Positions 26,582 through 35,711 of a stretch of DNA of 43,028 nt are shown here, in pieces. A program made the translations under genes and the position numbers. The stretch spans positions 100,154 through 143,181 of the forward strand of contig NZ_JH815593.1 in assembly GCF_000298075.1 (NCBI RefSeq), given 5' to 3'. Every line of letters begins with the position of its first letter. Positions within the stretch are counted from its first letter, which is position 1. The notes under the pieces are model-generated. The model had not been told where the DNA came from, searched no databases, and saw nothing but the letters and a program-made list of their open reading frames with translations. Source of the DNA: Staphylococcus massiliensis CCUG 55927. GTDB taxonomy: Bacteria > Bacillota > Bacilli > Staphylococcales > Staphylococcaceae.

Positions 26582-28180
26582 TTAATTTAAATTATCTAAT
26601 GTTACAGGTTGAACACGTCTAAAGCCTTCAATTTGCATTAAATCTTCAATGACCGCATCCGTTACTTGATTATCAACTGTTAAAGCCATAATCGCTTTAC
26701 CACCTTCGTTCGTACGTCCAAGGTACATCGAAGCGATATTGATTTGATGGTTACCTAAAATTTGGCCAGTTTGACCTACGATGCCTGGTTTATCCGTATG
26801 GTTAATAATAAGTTGATACTTTTCTGGCTTAAAGTCTAAAGGATAGTCATTAATACGCACAATTCTTGGACCATAGCCATTCAATACCGTCGCACCAATT
26901 TTTACAGACTCGTCATCATTTACAAGTTCTAACTCAATGTAGTTACTAAAGCCACGTTTTTTAGAATCCTTCTCAATCGTATAAGTCACGCCTTGCTCAT
27001 TTAAAAGCACTAACGCGTTTATTAAGTTCACGTGATCACCCATTTCAGGTTGTAACACACCTTGAACAAGTGTACGCGTGATGATACTCGTATCATCTAA
27101 TGCGATATCACCTTTGTATTTAATCTTTAATTTACGAGGTACTTTTTGAATGAGTTGAATACCAACTTCACCTGTGATACGACTTAATTCTACAAATGGG
27201 CGAACTTCTTCATTATCATCAAATACCATCTTAGGTGCATTAATCGCATGTTTAACATCATTTTCCTTAAAGATATCAATGATTTCTTCAGACACTGAAA
27301 CCGCTACTTTTTCTTGAGCTTCAACTGTAGAAGCACCTAAATGCGGAGTTACAATGACTTTCTTATGTTTCGTTAACGGAGAATTTGTCGCAGGTTCGTC
27401 TACAAACACATCAAGCCCAGCTTTAAGGATTTTGTCTTCATCAAGGGCTTTTAACAAAGCAGCCTCATTGATAATACCGCCACGCGCAACGTTAATGATT
27501 TGTAAGTTTGGCTTTGCCTTGTTGAAAAATGATTCGCCAACGATACCTTTCGTCTTCTCAGTAAGTGGCGTATGAACCGTCACAAAGTCGGCTTGTTCTG
27601 CAATTTCATCAACTGAAGCTAGCGTTACATTTAATTTCTTAGCTTTATCTTGAGAAAGGTAGGGGTCGAATGCTAGGATCTTCATGCCAAAACTTTGAGC
27701 ACGTTTCACAACACCTAAACCGATACGACCCGCACCAATAACACCTAAAGTCTTCTGATAAAGTTCTGTACCGCGGTATGTTTTACGGTCCCATTCGCCG
27801 TTCTGAAGGGATTGATGTGCGTATGGAATATTACGTGCCATCGACAATAACATCGCCATAGAATGTTCGGTCGCCGAAATCGTATTGCCATCAGGAGCGT
27901 TGATGACGATGATACCTTGTTTGGTAGCGCTATTAACATCGATATTATCAACACCAACACCAGCTCGCGCAATCACGCGTAATTTTGAAGCATGCTTGAT
28001 GATATTTTCTGTAACTTTCGTTTGACTACGGACGATTAATGCATCATAGTCACCAATAATATCGACAATTTCAGCTTCAGATAGACCAGTCTTTTCATCG
28101 ACGTTAAAGTCTGAATCTTGTAGTAAACTTTCTAAACCTTCCTTTGAAATCGAGTCGCTTACGAGAACATTATAAGTCAT
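26582..28180 (-). CDS. serA: D-3-phosphoglycerate dehydrogenase
   Basis: First committed step of serine synthesis: oxidises 3-phosphoglycerate with NAD. The 532 residues are of the long bacterial type: a substrate/NAD core (GVIGAGRIGLGVVKRA for the dinucleotide site; ARAGVGVDNIDV; TPHLGASTVEAQ with the catalytic His), an intervening domain (about 325-445) and a C-terminal ACT domain (about 460-530; HTDKPGIVGQTGQILGNH) for serine feedback. It overlaps the upstream aminotransferase gene by 11 bp on the minus strand, so the two are co-transcribed. RBS GGAGG lies inside that gene. Confidence 0.96.
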   Translation of the reverse strand: MTYNVLVSDSISKEGLESLLQDSDFNVDEKTGLSEAEIVDIIGDYDALIVRSQTKVTENIIKHASKLRVIARAGVGVDNIDVNSATKQGIIVINAPDGNTISATEHSMAMLLSMARNIPYAHQSLQNGEWDRKTYRGTELYQKTLGVIGAGRIGLGVVKRAQSFGMKILAFDPYLSQDKAKKLNVTLASVDEIAEQADFVTVHTPLTEKTKGIVGESFFNKAKPNLQIINVARGGIINEAALLKALDEDKILKAGLDVFVDEPATNSPLTKHKKVIVTPHLGASTVEAQEKVAVSVSEEIIDIFKENDVKHAINAPKMVFDDNEEVRPFVELSRITGEVGIQLIQKVPRKLKIKYKGDIALDDTSIITRTLVQGVLQPEMGDHVNLINALVLLNEQGVTYTIEKDSKKRGFSNYIELELVNDDESVKIGATVLNGYGPRIVRINDYPLDFKPEKYQLIINHTDKPGIVGQTGQILGNHQINIASMYLGRTNEGGKAIMALTVDNQVTDAVIEDLMQIEGFRRVQPVTLDNLN

Positions 28181-29330
28181 TTTGTATAACCTCCAGATAT
28201 GATTGAGTACCTTTACCTAAATAAGACGTGTTACGGAATTCTGTTAAGAGTATTTCTAACGCGCCGACAAACGTTAAAATATCAAATGGATTCACTTTAC
28301 CCATGTGACCTACACGCAAAATTTCGCCTTTCAACTTACCTTGTCCGCCAGCAATCGTGATATTAAAGCGCGATTTAAGCTCATTCTTAATAAAGTTGAG
28401 TTCATCTTTATCCTTTGGAATAAAGGCGGTAACCGTTGGAGAAGCGTAAGCATCTTCCACAAGTAATGGTAAATCGAGCGCAGTTAGAGCTTTACGAACC
28501 GCATCTTTAATCGTGTTGTGGCGTGCGATCGTTTTTGAAAAGCCCTCTCGTTCTACGATTTCTGCATATTTAATGACGGCTTGGAAGAGGGATACACTAG
28601 GCGTAAATGGTGTCGAACTTTTATCTTGAGACTTAATATATTTATCTAAATTTAAATAAAAGCGAGGGGTTGTAACGTCATTAAAACGTGCTTTAGCACG
28701 GTCGTTATAAGCGACAAACGCAATACCAGGTGGTAACATAATTGCTTTCTGGCTACCAGATACTAATACGTCTATTTGACTATCAGCCATGTTGATATCA
28801 ACCGCTCCGATACAACTTACGCCATCAACTACAAAGTAAATCGAATCGTTGAAATCTTTGATAGCTTGGCCAAGGGCTTTAACTGGATGTAAAACGGTTG
28901 TCGAGGTTTCGCAAAATTGAGTAAACACAGCCGTAATTTCGACGTCTAAACTTTCTAAATAGGATTTGAACGCGTTCACGTCTACGGCTTGACCCCATTC
29001 AACGTCATAAACATGAACATGTTCATAGTACGTTTCAGCAATTTGTTTATAGCGATTACCAAATGCGCCAGATACAATGATTACAAAGTGATCATCTGGA
29101 TTAACGATGTTAAGCATACTTGCTTCAAGCGCGCTAGTACCACTGGACGTTAAAATCAGGACATCATTTTCCGTACCAAATATAGGTTTCATTGCTTTAA
29201 AAGCTTGGTCAGCTAATGTTTCGAAGTCCTTAGAACGGTGACCGAGAAGGGGCGAGTTGATAGCATTTTCTATTTCTTTTGGAACAGGTGTAGGGCCAGG
29301 TGTTAACAATAAATTGTGGTGCAAATACAT
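28170..29330 (-). CDS. Class V aminotransferase (alanine--glyoxylate / serine--pyruvate type)
   Basis: PLP enzyme of 386 residues. It has LLTPGPTPVPKEIENAI at the N-terminus, ILTSSGTSALEASMLN for phosphate binding, FVVDGVSCIGAVDINM and the cofactor lysine in VSGSQKAIMLPPG. These are the marks of the PucG/AgxT branch, also misnamed soluble hydrogenase. The gene overlaps serA, which suggests a serine-pathway role; it may supply the phosphoserine transaminase step in place of a SerC, or interconvert serine and glyoxylate/pyruvate. A perfect cre palindrome lies 80 bp upstream. RBS is GGAGG. Confidence 0.88.
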   Translation of the reverse strand: MYLHHNLLLTPGPTPVPKEIENAINSPLLGHRSKDFETLADQAFKAMKPIFGTENDVLILTSSGTSALEASMLNIVNPDDHFVIIVSGAFGNRYKQIAETYYEHVHVYDVEWGQAVDVNAFKSYLESLDVEITAVFTQFCETSTTVLHPVKALGQAIKDFNDSIYFVVDGVSCIGAVDINMADSQIDVLVSGSQKAIMLPPGIAFVAYNDRAKARFNDVTTPRFYLNLDKYIKSQDKSSTPFTPSVSLFQAVIKYAEIVEREGFSKTIARHNTIKDAVRKALTALDLPLLVEDAYASPTVTAFIPKDKDELNFIKNELKSRFNITIAGGQGKLKGEILRVGHMGKVNPFDILTFVGALEILLTEFRNTSYLGKGTQSYLEVIQNDL

Positions 29331-29409
29331 ATCAAAACCTCCAGTTGTATGATTTTCAATTTTAGCAAATATTCAGAAAAATTAACAGTGGAAATGATAA
29401 GTTTTGATA

Positions 29410-29423
29410 TGTAAACGTTTACA
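29410..29423. promoter_or_regulatory. Perfect cre (CcpA-binding) palindrome
   Basis: TGTAAACGTTTACA is a complete match to TGWAANCGNTNWCA and a perfect dyad. It lies between the osmC stop and the aminotransferase-serA operon. A weak promoter for that operon on the minus strand (about GTTAAT, 16-bp spacer, TAAAAT at 29364-29359) would put the cre near -64, a position more typical of CcpA activation than repression; the promoter is uncertain. Confidence 0.82.
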
Positions 29424-29432
29424 TATTGTAAT

Positions 29433-29873
29433 TTAATCGATTTGTGGATCTATTTGAATTTCAACGTTACCTTTTATGGCTTGTGAGACCATACAATGTT
29501 TATCTGCAATTTCAATTAAAGATGGTAAACGCTTTTCTAAACGGTCATGATTTGATGCATCCACCTTGATACTAGGGTAGTGAGTGATGCTTTTCATACG
29601 AAATTCACCGTGATTTAAAGTGGCCGTGCCAATTGATTTCATGTGTATCTCTACCTGTTCAAAGCGTGCGCGCTCTAAAGCCGCAGCTAATGATATGATA
29701 TAGCAAGAACTGGCAGCTGAAATCAATAATTCATCTGGATTTGAGGCTTCGCCTACGCCTCCAAGTTCTGTAGGGATTGATATATTGCCATCAAGATGTT
29801 CGCTTTTAAATGATCCGATTTTATTACGACCGCCAGACCATTTCGTCTCAATATGAAAATCATGTGTTATCAT
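29433..29873 (-). CDS. OsmC/Ohr-family peroxide-stress protein
   Basis: The 146-residue protein has the OsmC fold. Two cysteines are placed as in the active site: SAASSCYIISLAAALERARF (near residue 56) and DKHCMVSQAIKGNVEI (near 128). An Arg occurs early in KWSGGRNKIGSF. These thiol peroxidases reduce organic hydroperoxides. The length suits OsmC or the YhfA-like subgroup; the sequence does not decide whether it is a true Ohr. It lies divergent from the glycerophosphodiesterase and upstream of the serine operon on the same strand. Confidence 0.84.
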   Translation of the reverse strand: MITHDFHIETKWSGGRNKIGSFKSEHLDGNISIPTELGGVGEASNPDELLISAASSCYIISLAAALERARFEQVEIHMKSIGTATLNHGEFRMKSITHYPSIKVDASNHDRLEKRLPSLIEIADKHCMVSQAIKGNVEIQIDPQID

Positions 29874-29954
29874 AAATATGAACCTCCGTTATAAGTGTGT
29901 TAAATTAAGTTTAGTTGATTAAGGACCAATAATAAAGAAAGGTGATAGTCTCAC

Positions 29955-30701
29955 ATGAAATTGTCGAAACCACATGAGGATTTTAAAATCGTAGCCCACC
30001 GAGGGTTGTCAGAAGCTTTTCCTGAAAATACAGGTATCAGTTACAAAGCGGCACTCATGCGTGATGTAGATTTTGTAGAAATAGACTTACATTTATCTAG
30101 AGATGGTGTGCTTGTTGCGATGCATGATGAAGATGTTGATCGTACTACAGCGCATAGTGGTCAAATTTCTACGTATTCGCTTGAAGAATTGAAGGATATG
30201 GATATTGGAAGTTGGAAGAATGAAACGTTTAAAAATGAACGCATCCTAACTTTTAAGGAAATCTTAGCTATATTCAAATTATATAATAAATCCATCTTGG
30301 TTGAGATTAAGAAACCACGTCTATATCCAGGTATCGAGGCTGAAATCATTAAGGATATTGAAGCATGCGATTTTAATAAAGATCAAGTTGTTATTCAATC
30401 ATTTAACGCGGATTCGATACGAAAGGTGAGAGAGCTTGATCCAACGTTTCGACTAGGCGTCCTTATTAGTGCAAGTAATCATATATTCTCAATGCCAGAC
30501 TTTGAGTCAATTAGTCAATATGCCGATTACGTTAATCCGAGATTTACGATGATTAATAAACGTTTCGTAAAAAAAGCGCATGAACATCAATTAAAAGTGA
30601 TGCCTTATACGGTTAATTTACCTAAAGATGTCAAACGTGTTATTAAATGCGGGGTTGATGGGGTCATATCCGACCGACCAGAAGCACTTTTTGATATTTA
30701 A
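29955..30701 (+). CDS. Glycerophosphodiester phosphodiesterase, cytoplasmic
   Basis: Hydrolyses glycerophosphodiesters to sn-glycerol-3-phosphate and an alcohol. The 248 residues show the GDPD signature: VAHRGLSEAFPENTGISYKAAL (catalytic His, metal Glu), FVEIDLHLSRDGVLVAMHDEDVDRTT (Glu, Asp and second His). Later come ILVEIKKP and VVIQSFNADSI. No signal peptide is visible, so it resembles the cytosolic UgpQ type rather than secreted GlpQ, although staphylococcal annotations use glpQ loosely. RBS is GAAAGGTG. It is followed by a hairpin. Confidence 0.9.
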   Translation: MKLSKPHEDFKIVAHRGLSEAFPENTGISYKAALMRDVDFVEIDLHLSRDGVLVAMHDEDVDRTTAHSGQISTYSLEELKDMDIGSWKNETFKNERILTFKEILAIFKLYNKSILVEIKKPRLYPGIEAEIIKDIEACDFNKDQVVIQSFNADSIRKVRELDPTFRLGVLISASNHIFSMPDFESISQYADYVNPRFTMINKRFVKKAHEHQLKVMPYTVNLPKDVKRVIKCGVDGVISDRPEALFDI

Positions 30702-30753
30702 TTTGGCTAGGTTATTAGGAATATCAATGAAAAATACATAATAGCTATAAATT

Positions 30754-30788
30754 AAGGATGAAACTCGAGTGATGCGAGCTTCATCCTT
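30754..30788. terminator. Hairpin between convergent GDPD and cyclodeaminase-like genes
   Basis: AAGGATGAA (30754-30762) pairs with TTCATCCTT (30780-30788) with an inner CTCG/CGAG stem. Tails on both strands are only moderately T-rich. Confidence 0.7.
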
Positions 30789-30813
30789 GTTAAATTTAAA
30801 GGGCCTTTCAAAA

Positions 30814-31764
30814 CTAAGCTTCGTTCTGATAAACACCTAGCGCTACAGCAAGATCATAATATGCAGCGCCCACACATTTAAATACTGTAATTTCCTCGTC
30901 GTTATCTCGTTTCAGTTGTTTCGTTGATAATTCGTTTAAGCTTGCGTATAAATCAGAAACGTTGAAGACACCTTGATCCATGGCTTCAATCATTTCGCCA
31001 CTTTCCTCTAAAACACCATCAACGTCGTCAAATACAACTTTCGACGCGCGCTCTATCGCTTTAACATCAATTTCTCTCATCTCCGGCTGGTATGAGCCGA
31101 TGCCGTTAATATGCGTGCCGGGTTTAACATGTTCACCGTTAAAGACCGCTACGTCAGAACGTGTTTGGCAGTTAATGATGTCGGCATGTTCTAATAATTC
31201 ATCCGTATCTTCAACCACTTGAATATCTAAATTTGGGAACGATTCTTGAACCTTTTCTTTAAAGGCATCCGCTTTCTCTGTCGTACGATTGTAAAGTAGT
31301 AACGTTGTGATATTTCTTACTTCCAAGATACCTAATAATTGTTCAAAAGCCATGCCACCCGTACCAATCATACCTAGCGTATGACTATCTTCACGGCTTA
31401 AATATTTAGTTGCGATACCGCTTAAAGCACCTGTTCGTAAGCGCGTAAGGTAACTACCATCGATCACAGCTTTATGTTCACCGTACTCTAAATCTGTTAT
31501 CACGATTTTAGCTTGAGTCGTAGGTAGTTGATGTTTAGGGTTATTGGGTGTGATTGATGTAATTTTAATCATTCCAAGCTGTGCTTCTAAATTCACAGCT
31601 GGCATATAAAGCATGGACTTTGAATCTTCGCCAGTAGGAATGACTGTACGTTGTTCAAGTTTAATCTTATCGTTATTTAAGGTTTTAAATACGTTTTCAA
31701 TGTCTTCAATCGCGTTAGACATCTTATATCTTTCTTGAACTTCATGTTCAGATAAAATAAGCAT
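30814..31764 (-). CDS. Ornithine cyclodeaminase / mu-crystallin family dehydrogenase
   Basis: This 316-residue NAD(P)-binding protein has an N-terminal substrate region (ILSEHEVQERYKMSNAIEDIENVF), LYMPAVN and IDGSYLTRLRTGALSGIATKYLSR, then the Rossmann motif LGMIGTGGMAFEQL (near residue 130), and INCQTRSDVAVFNGEHVKPGTHINGIGSYQPEMREID. The family includes ornithine cyclodeaminase, alanine dehydrogenase and ketimine reductase; the substrate cannot be told from sequence alone. An RBS (AAGGAGG) precedes the ATG at 31764. It stands alone, convergent with the GDPD gene. No siderophore or opine genes lie nearby that would suggest SbnB-like use. Confidence 0.83.
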   Translation of the reverse strand: MLILSEHEVQERYKMSNAIEDIENVFKTLNNDKIKLEQRTVIPTGEDSKSMLYMPAVNLEAQLGMIKITSITPNNPKHQLPTTQAKIVITDLEYGEHKAVIDGSYLTRLRTGALSGIATKYLSREDSHTLGMIGTGGMAFEQLLGILEVRNITTLLLYNRTTEKADAFKEKVQESFPNLDIQVVEDTDELLEHADIINCQTRSDVAVFNGEHVKPGTHINGIGSYQPEMREIDVKAIERASKVVFDDVDGVLEESGEMIEAMDQGVFNVSDLYASLNELSTKQLKRDNDEEITVFKCVGAAYYDLAVALGVYQNEA

Positions 31765-31832
31765 GACATAACCTCCTTAATTTAATTCTAACTTTAGCAC
31801 GTTTATTAAGGTGGCTCAAAATCTATGTTTAA

Positions 31833-31862
31833 TTGACTAATTGTGAATAAAAAGTGTACGAT
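31833..31862 (+). promoter_or_regulatory. Possible promoter of the 158-residue hypothetical gene
   Basis: TTGACT (31833-31838), 18-bp spacer, TACGAT (31857-31862), predicted start near 31869. It overlaps an in-frame upstream ATG-like extension of the gene, which supports the later start at 31936. Confidence 0.42.
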
Positions 31863-31935
31863 TATTTTAATCCATTATACAAATATCGTAATGGCCACGA
31901 TGCAGCGTCCTATTGCTAGAAAAGGGGGAATTAAC

Positions 31936-32412
31936 ATGTATAACGATCAAATAGTAGGGGTGCGCTTTTTTATTAGTATATCTAACAATGATCTTGATGA
32001 ACGCGTTTATTATTACAAAGCTTCTGCGCTTGAAACATTTAAAAAAGGGGATAAAGTGCTCGTTTCAGTTCATAGTAACGATGAACATGTTAACAAGCAT
32101 ATCGTAGCGAGCAGGCTTAAAACTGTTGCTGTTGAGAAAGTCTTTAAGAATATTGATGAATTTATTGAAGGCAAGGATTTAAACGAAATTAAATTTGAAG
32201 GTATTAACAAATACATTGTTGCGAATATAGAGCATGATATCGATCAATATTTGGAAAATATGAAAAAAGATGAACGACAAAATGAGCTTAAACGTCTGAT
32301 CAAGCAAAGAGCTAAAGAGTTAGAAGACTATGAGAAATTTAAAGAAGTTTTAGATAAAACGGATGACGAAACATTACGAGCACTTCTAATCCGTGCAGGC
32401 ATGATTAAATAA
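31936..32412 (+). CDS. Conserved hypothetical cytoplasmic protein
   Basis: I do not recognise a family. From the ATG at 31936 (10 nt after AAAGGGGG) it has 158 residues, starting MYNDQIVGVRFFISISNNDL. An earlier in-frame start at 31843 has no RBS and falls inside the probable promoter. The N-terminal half looks like beta strands (RVYYYKASALETFKKGDKVLVSVH), resembling a small barrel. The C-terminal half is strongly helical and charged (KKDERQNELKRLIKQRAKEL), likely a coiled coil. There is no signal or membrane segment. It stands alone, convergent with rpsD. Its position matches a conserved hypothetical in other staphylococci. Confidence 0.72.
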   Translation: MYNDQIVGVRFFISISNNDLDERVYYYKASALETFKKGDKVLVSVHSNDEHVNKHIVASRLKTVAVEKVFKNIDEFIEGKDLNEIKFEGINKYIVANIEHDIDQYLENMKKDERQNELKRLIKQRAKELEDYEKFKEVLDKTDDETLRALLIRAGMIK

Positions 32413-32538
32413 GTTGGGATAAATAGATGATTAGGTATGAATGTTATCTTCAACTTGAGCGTTAAAAGCTTGCATTAAATTGGTTTGATTAAGCACATTT
32501 ATATTCGTATTACCAAACGAATTTGACAAAGAGCAAAA

Positions 32539-32570
32539 AAACGGGACCCTTAAATTTAAGGATCCCGTTC
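32539..32570 (-). terminator. Terminator after rpsD
   Basis: ACGGGATCCTTAAA and TTTAAGGGTCCCGT (minus strand, 32569-32541) form a continuous stem with a tiny loop, followed by seven Ts on the minus strand. Confidence 0.88.
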
Positions 32571-32591
32571 TTACTACACGTATAAATGCTA

Positions 32592-33194
32592 TTATCTTGA
32601 GTAGTACTCAACGATTAATTGTTCGTTGATTTCAGCTGGTAATTCGCTACGTTCTGGAACGCGTACGAAAGTACCTTTTAAGTTTTCTTCGTCGAATTCT
32701 AAGTATTCTGGTACGAAGTTGTTGATTTCAACTGATTCTTTGATGATGTTTAAGTCTTTTGATTTTTCACGTACTGAAACAACTTGACCTGGTTTTAATT
32801 GGTAAGATGGGATGTCTGTACGAACACCATCAACTTCAACGTGACCGTGGCCAACGATTTGACGTGCTTGACGACGAGTACGTGCTAAACCTAATGAGTA
32901 AACAACAGCGTCTAAACGACCTGCTAATAATGCCATGAAGTTTTCACCATGAACACCGTGTTGTTTACCAGCAATTTCGAATGTGTTACGGAATTGTCTT
33001 TCAGTTACACCATATAAGTAACGTAATTTTTGTTTCTCACGTAATTGTAAACCATACTCTGATAATTTTTTACGTTGGTTTGGTCCGTGTTGACCAGGCG
33101 CGTAAGGGCGCTTTTCTAATTCTTTACCAGTACCGCTTAAAGAGATACCTAAACGACGAGATTTTTTCCAGTTTGAACCTCTGAATCGAGCCAT
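32592..33194 (-). CDS. rpsD: 30S ribosomal protein S4
   Basis: Primary 16S rRNA-binding protein and assembly initiator of the small subunit. The 200 residues match the low-GC Gram-positive form, starting [20 protein letters not shown]. The S4 RNA-binding domain (about 90-155) has [31 protein letters not shown]. No zinc-binding cysteines are present, so it is the C-minus form. It stands apart from the ribosomal operons, as in B. subtilis, where S4 represses its own translation through the mRNA leader; a structured leader is seen here too. Confidence 0.97.
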   Translation of the reverse strand: MARFRGSNWKKSRRLGISLSGTGKELEKRPYAPGQHGPNQRKKLSEYGLQLREKQKLRYLYGVTERQFRNTFEIAGKQHGVHGENFMALLAGRLDAVVYSLGLARTRRQARQIVGHGHVEVDGVRTDIPSYQLKPGQVVSVREKSKDLNIIKESVEINNFVPEYLEFDEENLKGTFVRVPERSELPAEINEQLIVEYYSR

Positions 33195-33371
33195 AATGAC
33201 TCCTCCTTTTCTTTTTTGTTGTTATGAAAAAACAAAAAAGAGTGTTGAATGCTCATCTAGATATAAAGTTTTATGTGTCTTCACCTCATAGCTACGGTTA
33301 CGCGACACGTCCACTTTGGGAACAGTATAGAGCTAGACAATATTCAACTGCTATTTTCGTTTATTCACACA
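33195..33371 (-). ncRNA. Probable rpsD leader RNA (S4 autoregulation)
   Basis: The predicted 5' UTR is about 175 nt. Arms at 33332-33348 and 33244-33260 pair through GTTGAAT/ATTCAAC and TCTAG/CTAGA. A second hairpin made of TCTTTTTTGTT and AACAAAAAAGA (33206-33238) abuts the RBS AAGGAGG and could mask it. B. subtilis rpsD is known to be autoregulated by S4 through such a leader; homology of this one is inferred from position and folding only. Confidence 0.6.
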
Positions 33372-33377
33372 AAGAGC

Positions 33378-33405
33378 ATTATATCATTCTGGTAGATAAA
33401 GTCAA
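33378..33405 (-). promoter_or_regulatory. rpsD promoter
   Basis: On the minus strand: TTGACT (33405-33400), 16-bp spacer, TATAAT (33383-33378), start near 33371. It sits immediately after the stop codon of the upstream GAF-domain gene, with no terminator between. Confidence 0.8.
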
Positions 33406-33406
33406 G

Positions 33407-33859
33407 TTAGAATTTCAAATGTTGTTCTAAGAGGTCTACAAATGTTTCAAGTCCACGTTGGTCTTCCTCTGAAAAGCGCTTTGTGATAGGCGCGTCAATA
33501 TCAAGTACGCCATAAAAGCCATTTTTTCCTTTTATCGGAATCACTATTTCTGATTTACTATTTGCATCACACGCAATATGGCCATCAAATTGATTTACAT
33601 CTTCTACGCGCATCGTCGTGCCTTTTTCTATAGCAGTACCACACACACCTGAACCAACCTTGATACGCACGCATGCCGGATTCCCTTGAAAAGGACCAAG
33701 AATGAGCGTTTCTTCATCTAATATATAAAAGCCAGCCCAGTTAATGTCTTTTAAAGTAGTGAAAAGCAGGGCAGCTGCGTTACTTAAGTTTGCGATGATA
33801 TTTGGTTCATCTTCGATAAGTGCAGTAAGTTGTTGATTTAAAATTTTATAATTCGTCAC
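33407..33859 (-). CDS. Free methionine-(R)-sulfoxide reductase (GAF domain)
   Basis: Reduces free Met-R-sulfoxide. The 150 residues form one GAF domain with the fRMsr cysteines: NPACVRIKVGSGVCGTA (two) and HIACDANSKSEIVIPI (one). WAGFYILDEETLILGPFQG is also typical. Homologues include YtsP of B. subtilis, found near rpsD and ezrA too. The start is a GTG at 33859, 8 nt after AAAGGGG. It is transcribed toward rpsD and may contribute readthrough. Confidence 0.87.
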   Translation of the reverse strand: MTNYKILNQQLTALIEDEPNIIANLSNAAALLFTTLKDINWAGFYILDEETLILGPFQGNPACVRIKVGSGVCGTAIEKGTTMRVEDVNQFDGHIACDANSKSEIVIPIKGKNGFYGVLDIDAPITKRFSEEDQRGLETFVDLLEQHLKF

Positions 33860-33942
33860 GATGATTACCCCTTTATATATTTAAAATTAAAAGCTATTAT
33901 AAACAAAATTGCAAAATCATTCAATTTATCTCATATTTTCAT

Positions 33943-33971
33943 TTTAAAGCTTGACTAAAGTACGTTATAAT
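33943..33971 (+). promoter_or_regulatory. ezrA promoter
   Basis: TTTAAA (33943-33948), 17-bp spacer, TATAAT (33966-33971), predicted start near 33978, leaving a very short leader before the AGGAGGAG RBS. Confidence 0.6.
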
Positions 33972-34000
33972 AACTATGAGTAATTAGGAGGAGAAGACGC

Positions 34001-35704
34001 ATGATTTTGTATATCGTTGTAGGTATTATATTACTAATTTTGATTGCGACCGGTATTCTATTCTTCATTCGTTCGAAAAAGCGCTCGATTGTAGATGAAG
34101 CCGAAGCAAGAAAAGAAAAGATTGAAGGACTATCTTCTAGAGAAAGCTTATCCCAATTAGAACACTTAAACTTAACTGGTGAAACAAAGTCTACATATGA
34201 TTCGTTAAAACGTTCATGGGATGAGAACAAACAAAAAAACTTATCACCAGTTGAAGACAAGATTCACGAAGCTGAAGTTAACTTAGATAAATTCAAATTT
34301 TCTAAGGCTCAAACGGAAATTGATGATGCGCATGCTTTAATGGATAAATATGAACAACAACATGAGAAACTTTCAAGTGATGCTGAAGAAATGGTTTCAA
34401 TACATAACGATAGTGACCGTAAGTATAAAAAATGTCAGAACGACTATCGTGAAATGAAACGTGATGTTTTAGCCAACCGCCATCAGTTTGGTGAAGCAGC
34501 ACCATCACTTGAACAAGAAATTGAAATGTTCGAACCTGAAATGAAACGTTACGAAGAACTTAAAGCAGAAGGTAACTACAGAGAAGCGCATGAACATATC
34601 TCTACATTACATGGTGACATGGATTACCTTAAAAAAGATATGAAAGAGATTCCTGATTTAATCCGTGAAGCGCAAAAAGAATTACCAGGTCAATTCCAAG
34701 ATTTAAAATACGGTTGCCGTGATTTAAAAGTTGAAGGTTATGACCTTGACCACGTTAAAGTGGAGCATACGCTACAAGATTTAAAAACAGAATTAAGTTT
34801 CGTTGAACCTATGATTAGTCGTCTTGAATTAAATAATGCGAACCAACAATTAAATGGAATTAATGATAAGTTAGATGAAATGTATGATTTAATTGAACAT
34901 GAAGTTAAGTCTAAAAATAAAGTAGAAGAATCTAAAGAAGTCATTACAGATGATTTATTTAGAGCGAAAGATATGAACTATACGCTACAAACTGAAATCG
35001 AGTACGTTAAAGAGAATTACTACATCAATGAAAGTGACATTCAAAGTGTTCGCCAATTTGAAAATGAAATTCAAAGCTTGATTTCAGTTTATGACGAAAT
35101 TCTTAGAGAAATGGCCAAATCAGCTGTACGTTATAGTGAAGTTCAAGATAACTTAAAATACATCGAAGATCATGTGAAAGTGATTAACGAGAAGCAAGAG
35201 AAACTACAAAATCACTTGATTTCACTTCGTGAAGACGAAGCAGAGGCTGAAGAAAACATCCTACGTGTTCAATCTAAGAAAGAAGAAGTTTATCGTCGTT
35301 TACTAGCTTCTAACTTACAAAGTGTACCAGAACGCTTCATTATTATGAAGAATGAAATTGATTATGAAGTTCGTGATGTGAACGCACAATTTAGTGAACG
35401 TCCAATCAATGTTCAACACTTAAAAGATAAAGTAAATAAAATCGTACTTCAAATGAATAAATTTGAAGACGAAGCAACGGATGTGCTTGTAAACGCGGTT
35501 TACGCTGAGAAGTTAATTCAATATGGTAACCGTTATCGTAAGGACGATGCAAGCGTAGATAAAAGTCTTAATGAAGCAGAACGCTTATTTAAGAATAATC
35601 GCTATAAACGTGCTATTGAAATAGCTGAACAATCGTTAGAACAAGTTGAGCCAGGTGTTTGTGCAAAACTTGAAGACGAAGTTCATAAGCAACAATCATT
35701 CTAA
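34001..35704 (+). CDS. ezrA: Septation ring formation regulator EzrA
   Basis: Membrane-anchored spectrin-like division protein that binds FtsZ and coordinates divisome assembly. The 567 residues have an N-terminal membrane helix (about 2-22, [20 protein letters not shown]) followed by basic residues, then almost entirely charged heptad-rich helix as expected for the spectrin-like repeats. Length is within the usual range (about 560-570). RBS AGGAGGAG is strong. It lies between the GAF gene and nifS, as in staphylococci and bacilli, and is followed by repeat copy C. Confidence 0.95.
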   Translation: MILYIVVGIILLILIATGILFFIRSKKRSIVDEAEARKEKIEGLSSRESLSQLEHLNLTGETKSTYDSLKRSWDENKQKNLSPVEDKIHEAEVNLDKFKFSKAQTEIDDAHALMDKYEQQHEKLSSDAEEMVSIHNDSDRKYKKCQNDYREMKRDVLANRHQFGEAAPSLEQEIEMFEPEMKRYEELKAEGNYREAHEHISTLHGDMDYLKKDMKEIPDLIREAQKELPGQFQDLKYGCRDLKVEGYDLDHVKVEHTLQDLKTELSFVEPMISRLELNNANQQLNGINDKLDEMYDLIEHEVKSKNKVEESKEVITDDLFRAKDMNYTLQTEIEYVKENYYINESDIQSVRQFENEIQSLISVYDEILREMAKSAVRYSEVQDNLKYIEDHVKVINEKQEKLQNHLISLREDEAEAEENILRVQSKKEEVYRRLLASNLQSVPERFIIMKNEIDYEVRDVNAQFSERPINVQHLKDKVNKIVLQMNKFEDEATDVLVNAVYAEKLIQYGNRYRKDDASVDKSLNEAERLFKNNRYKRAIEIAEQSLEQVEPGVCAKLEDEVHKQQSF

Positions 35705-35711
35705 TGAACAT

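Noticed and set aside
33224..33430. Plus-strand ORF of 68 codons opposite the rpsD leader
   Set aside because: It is antisense to the structured leader and promoter of rpsD; the composition is that of a chance ORF.
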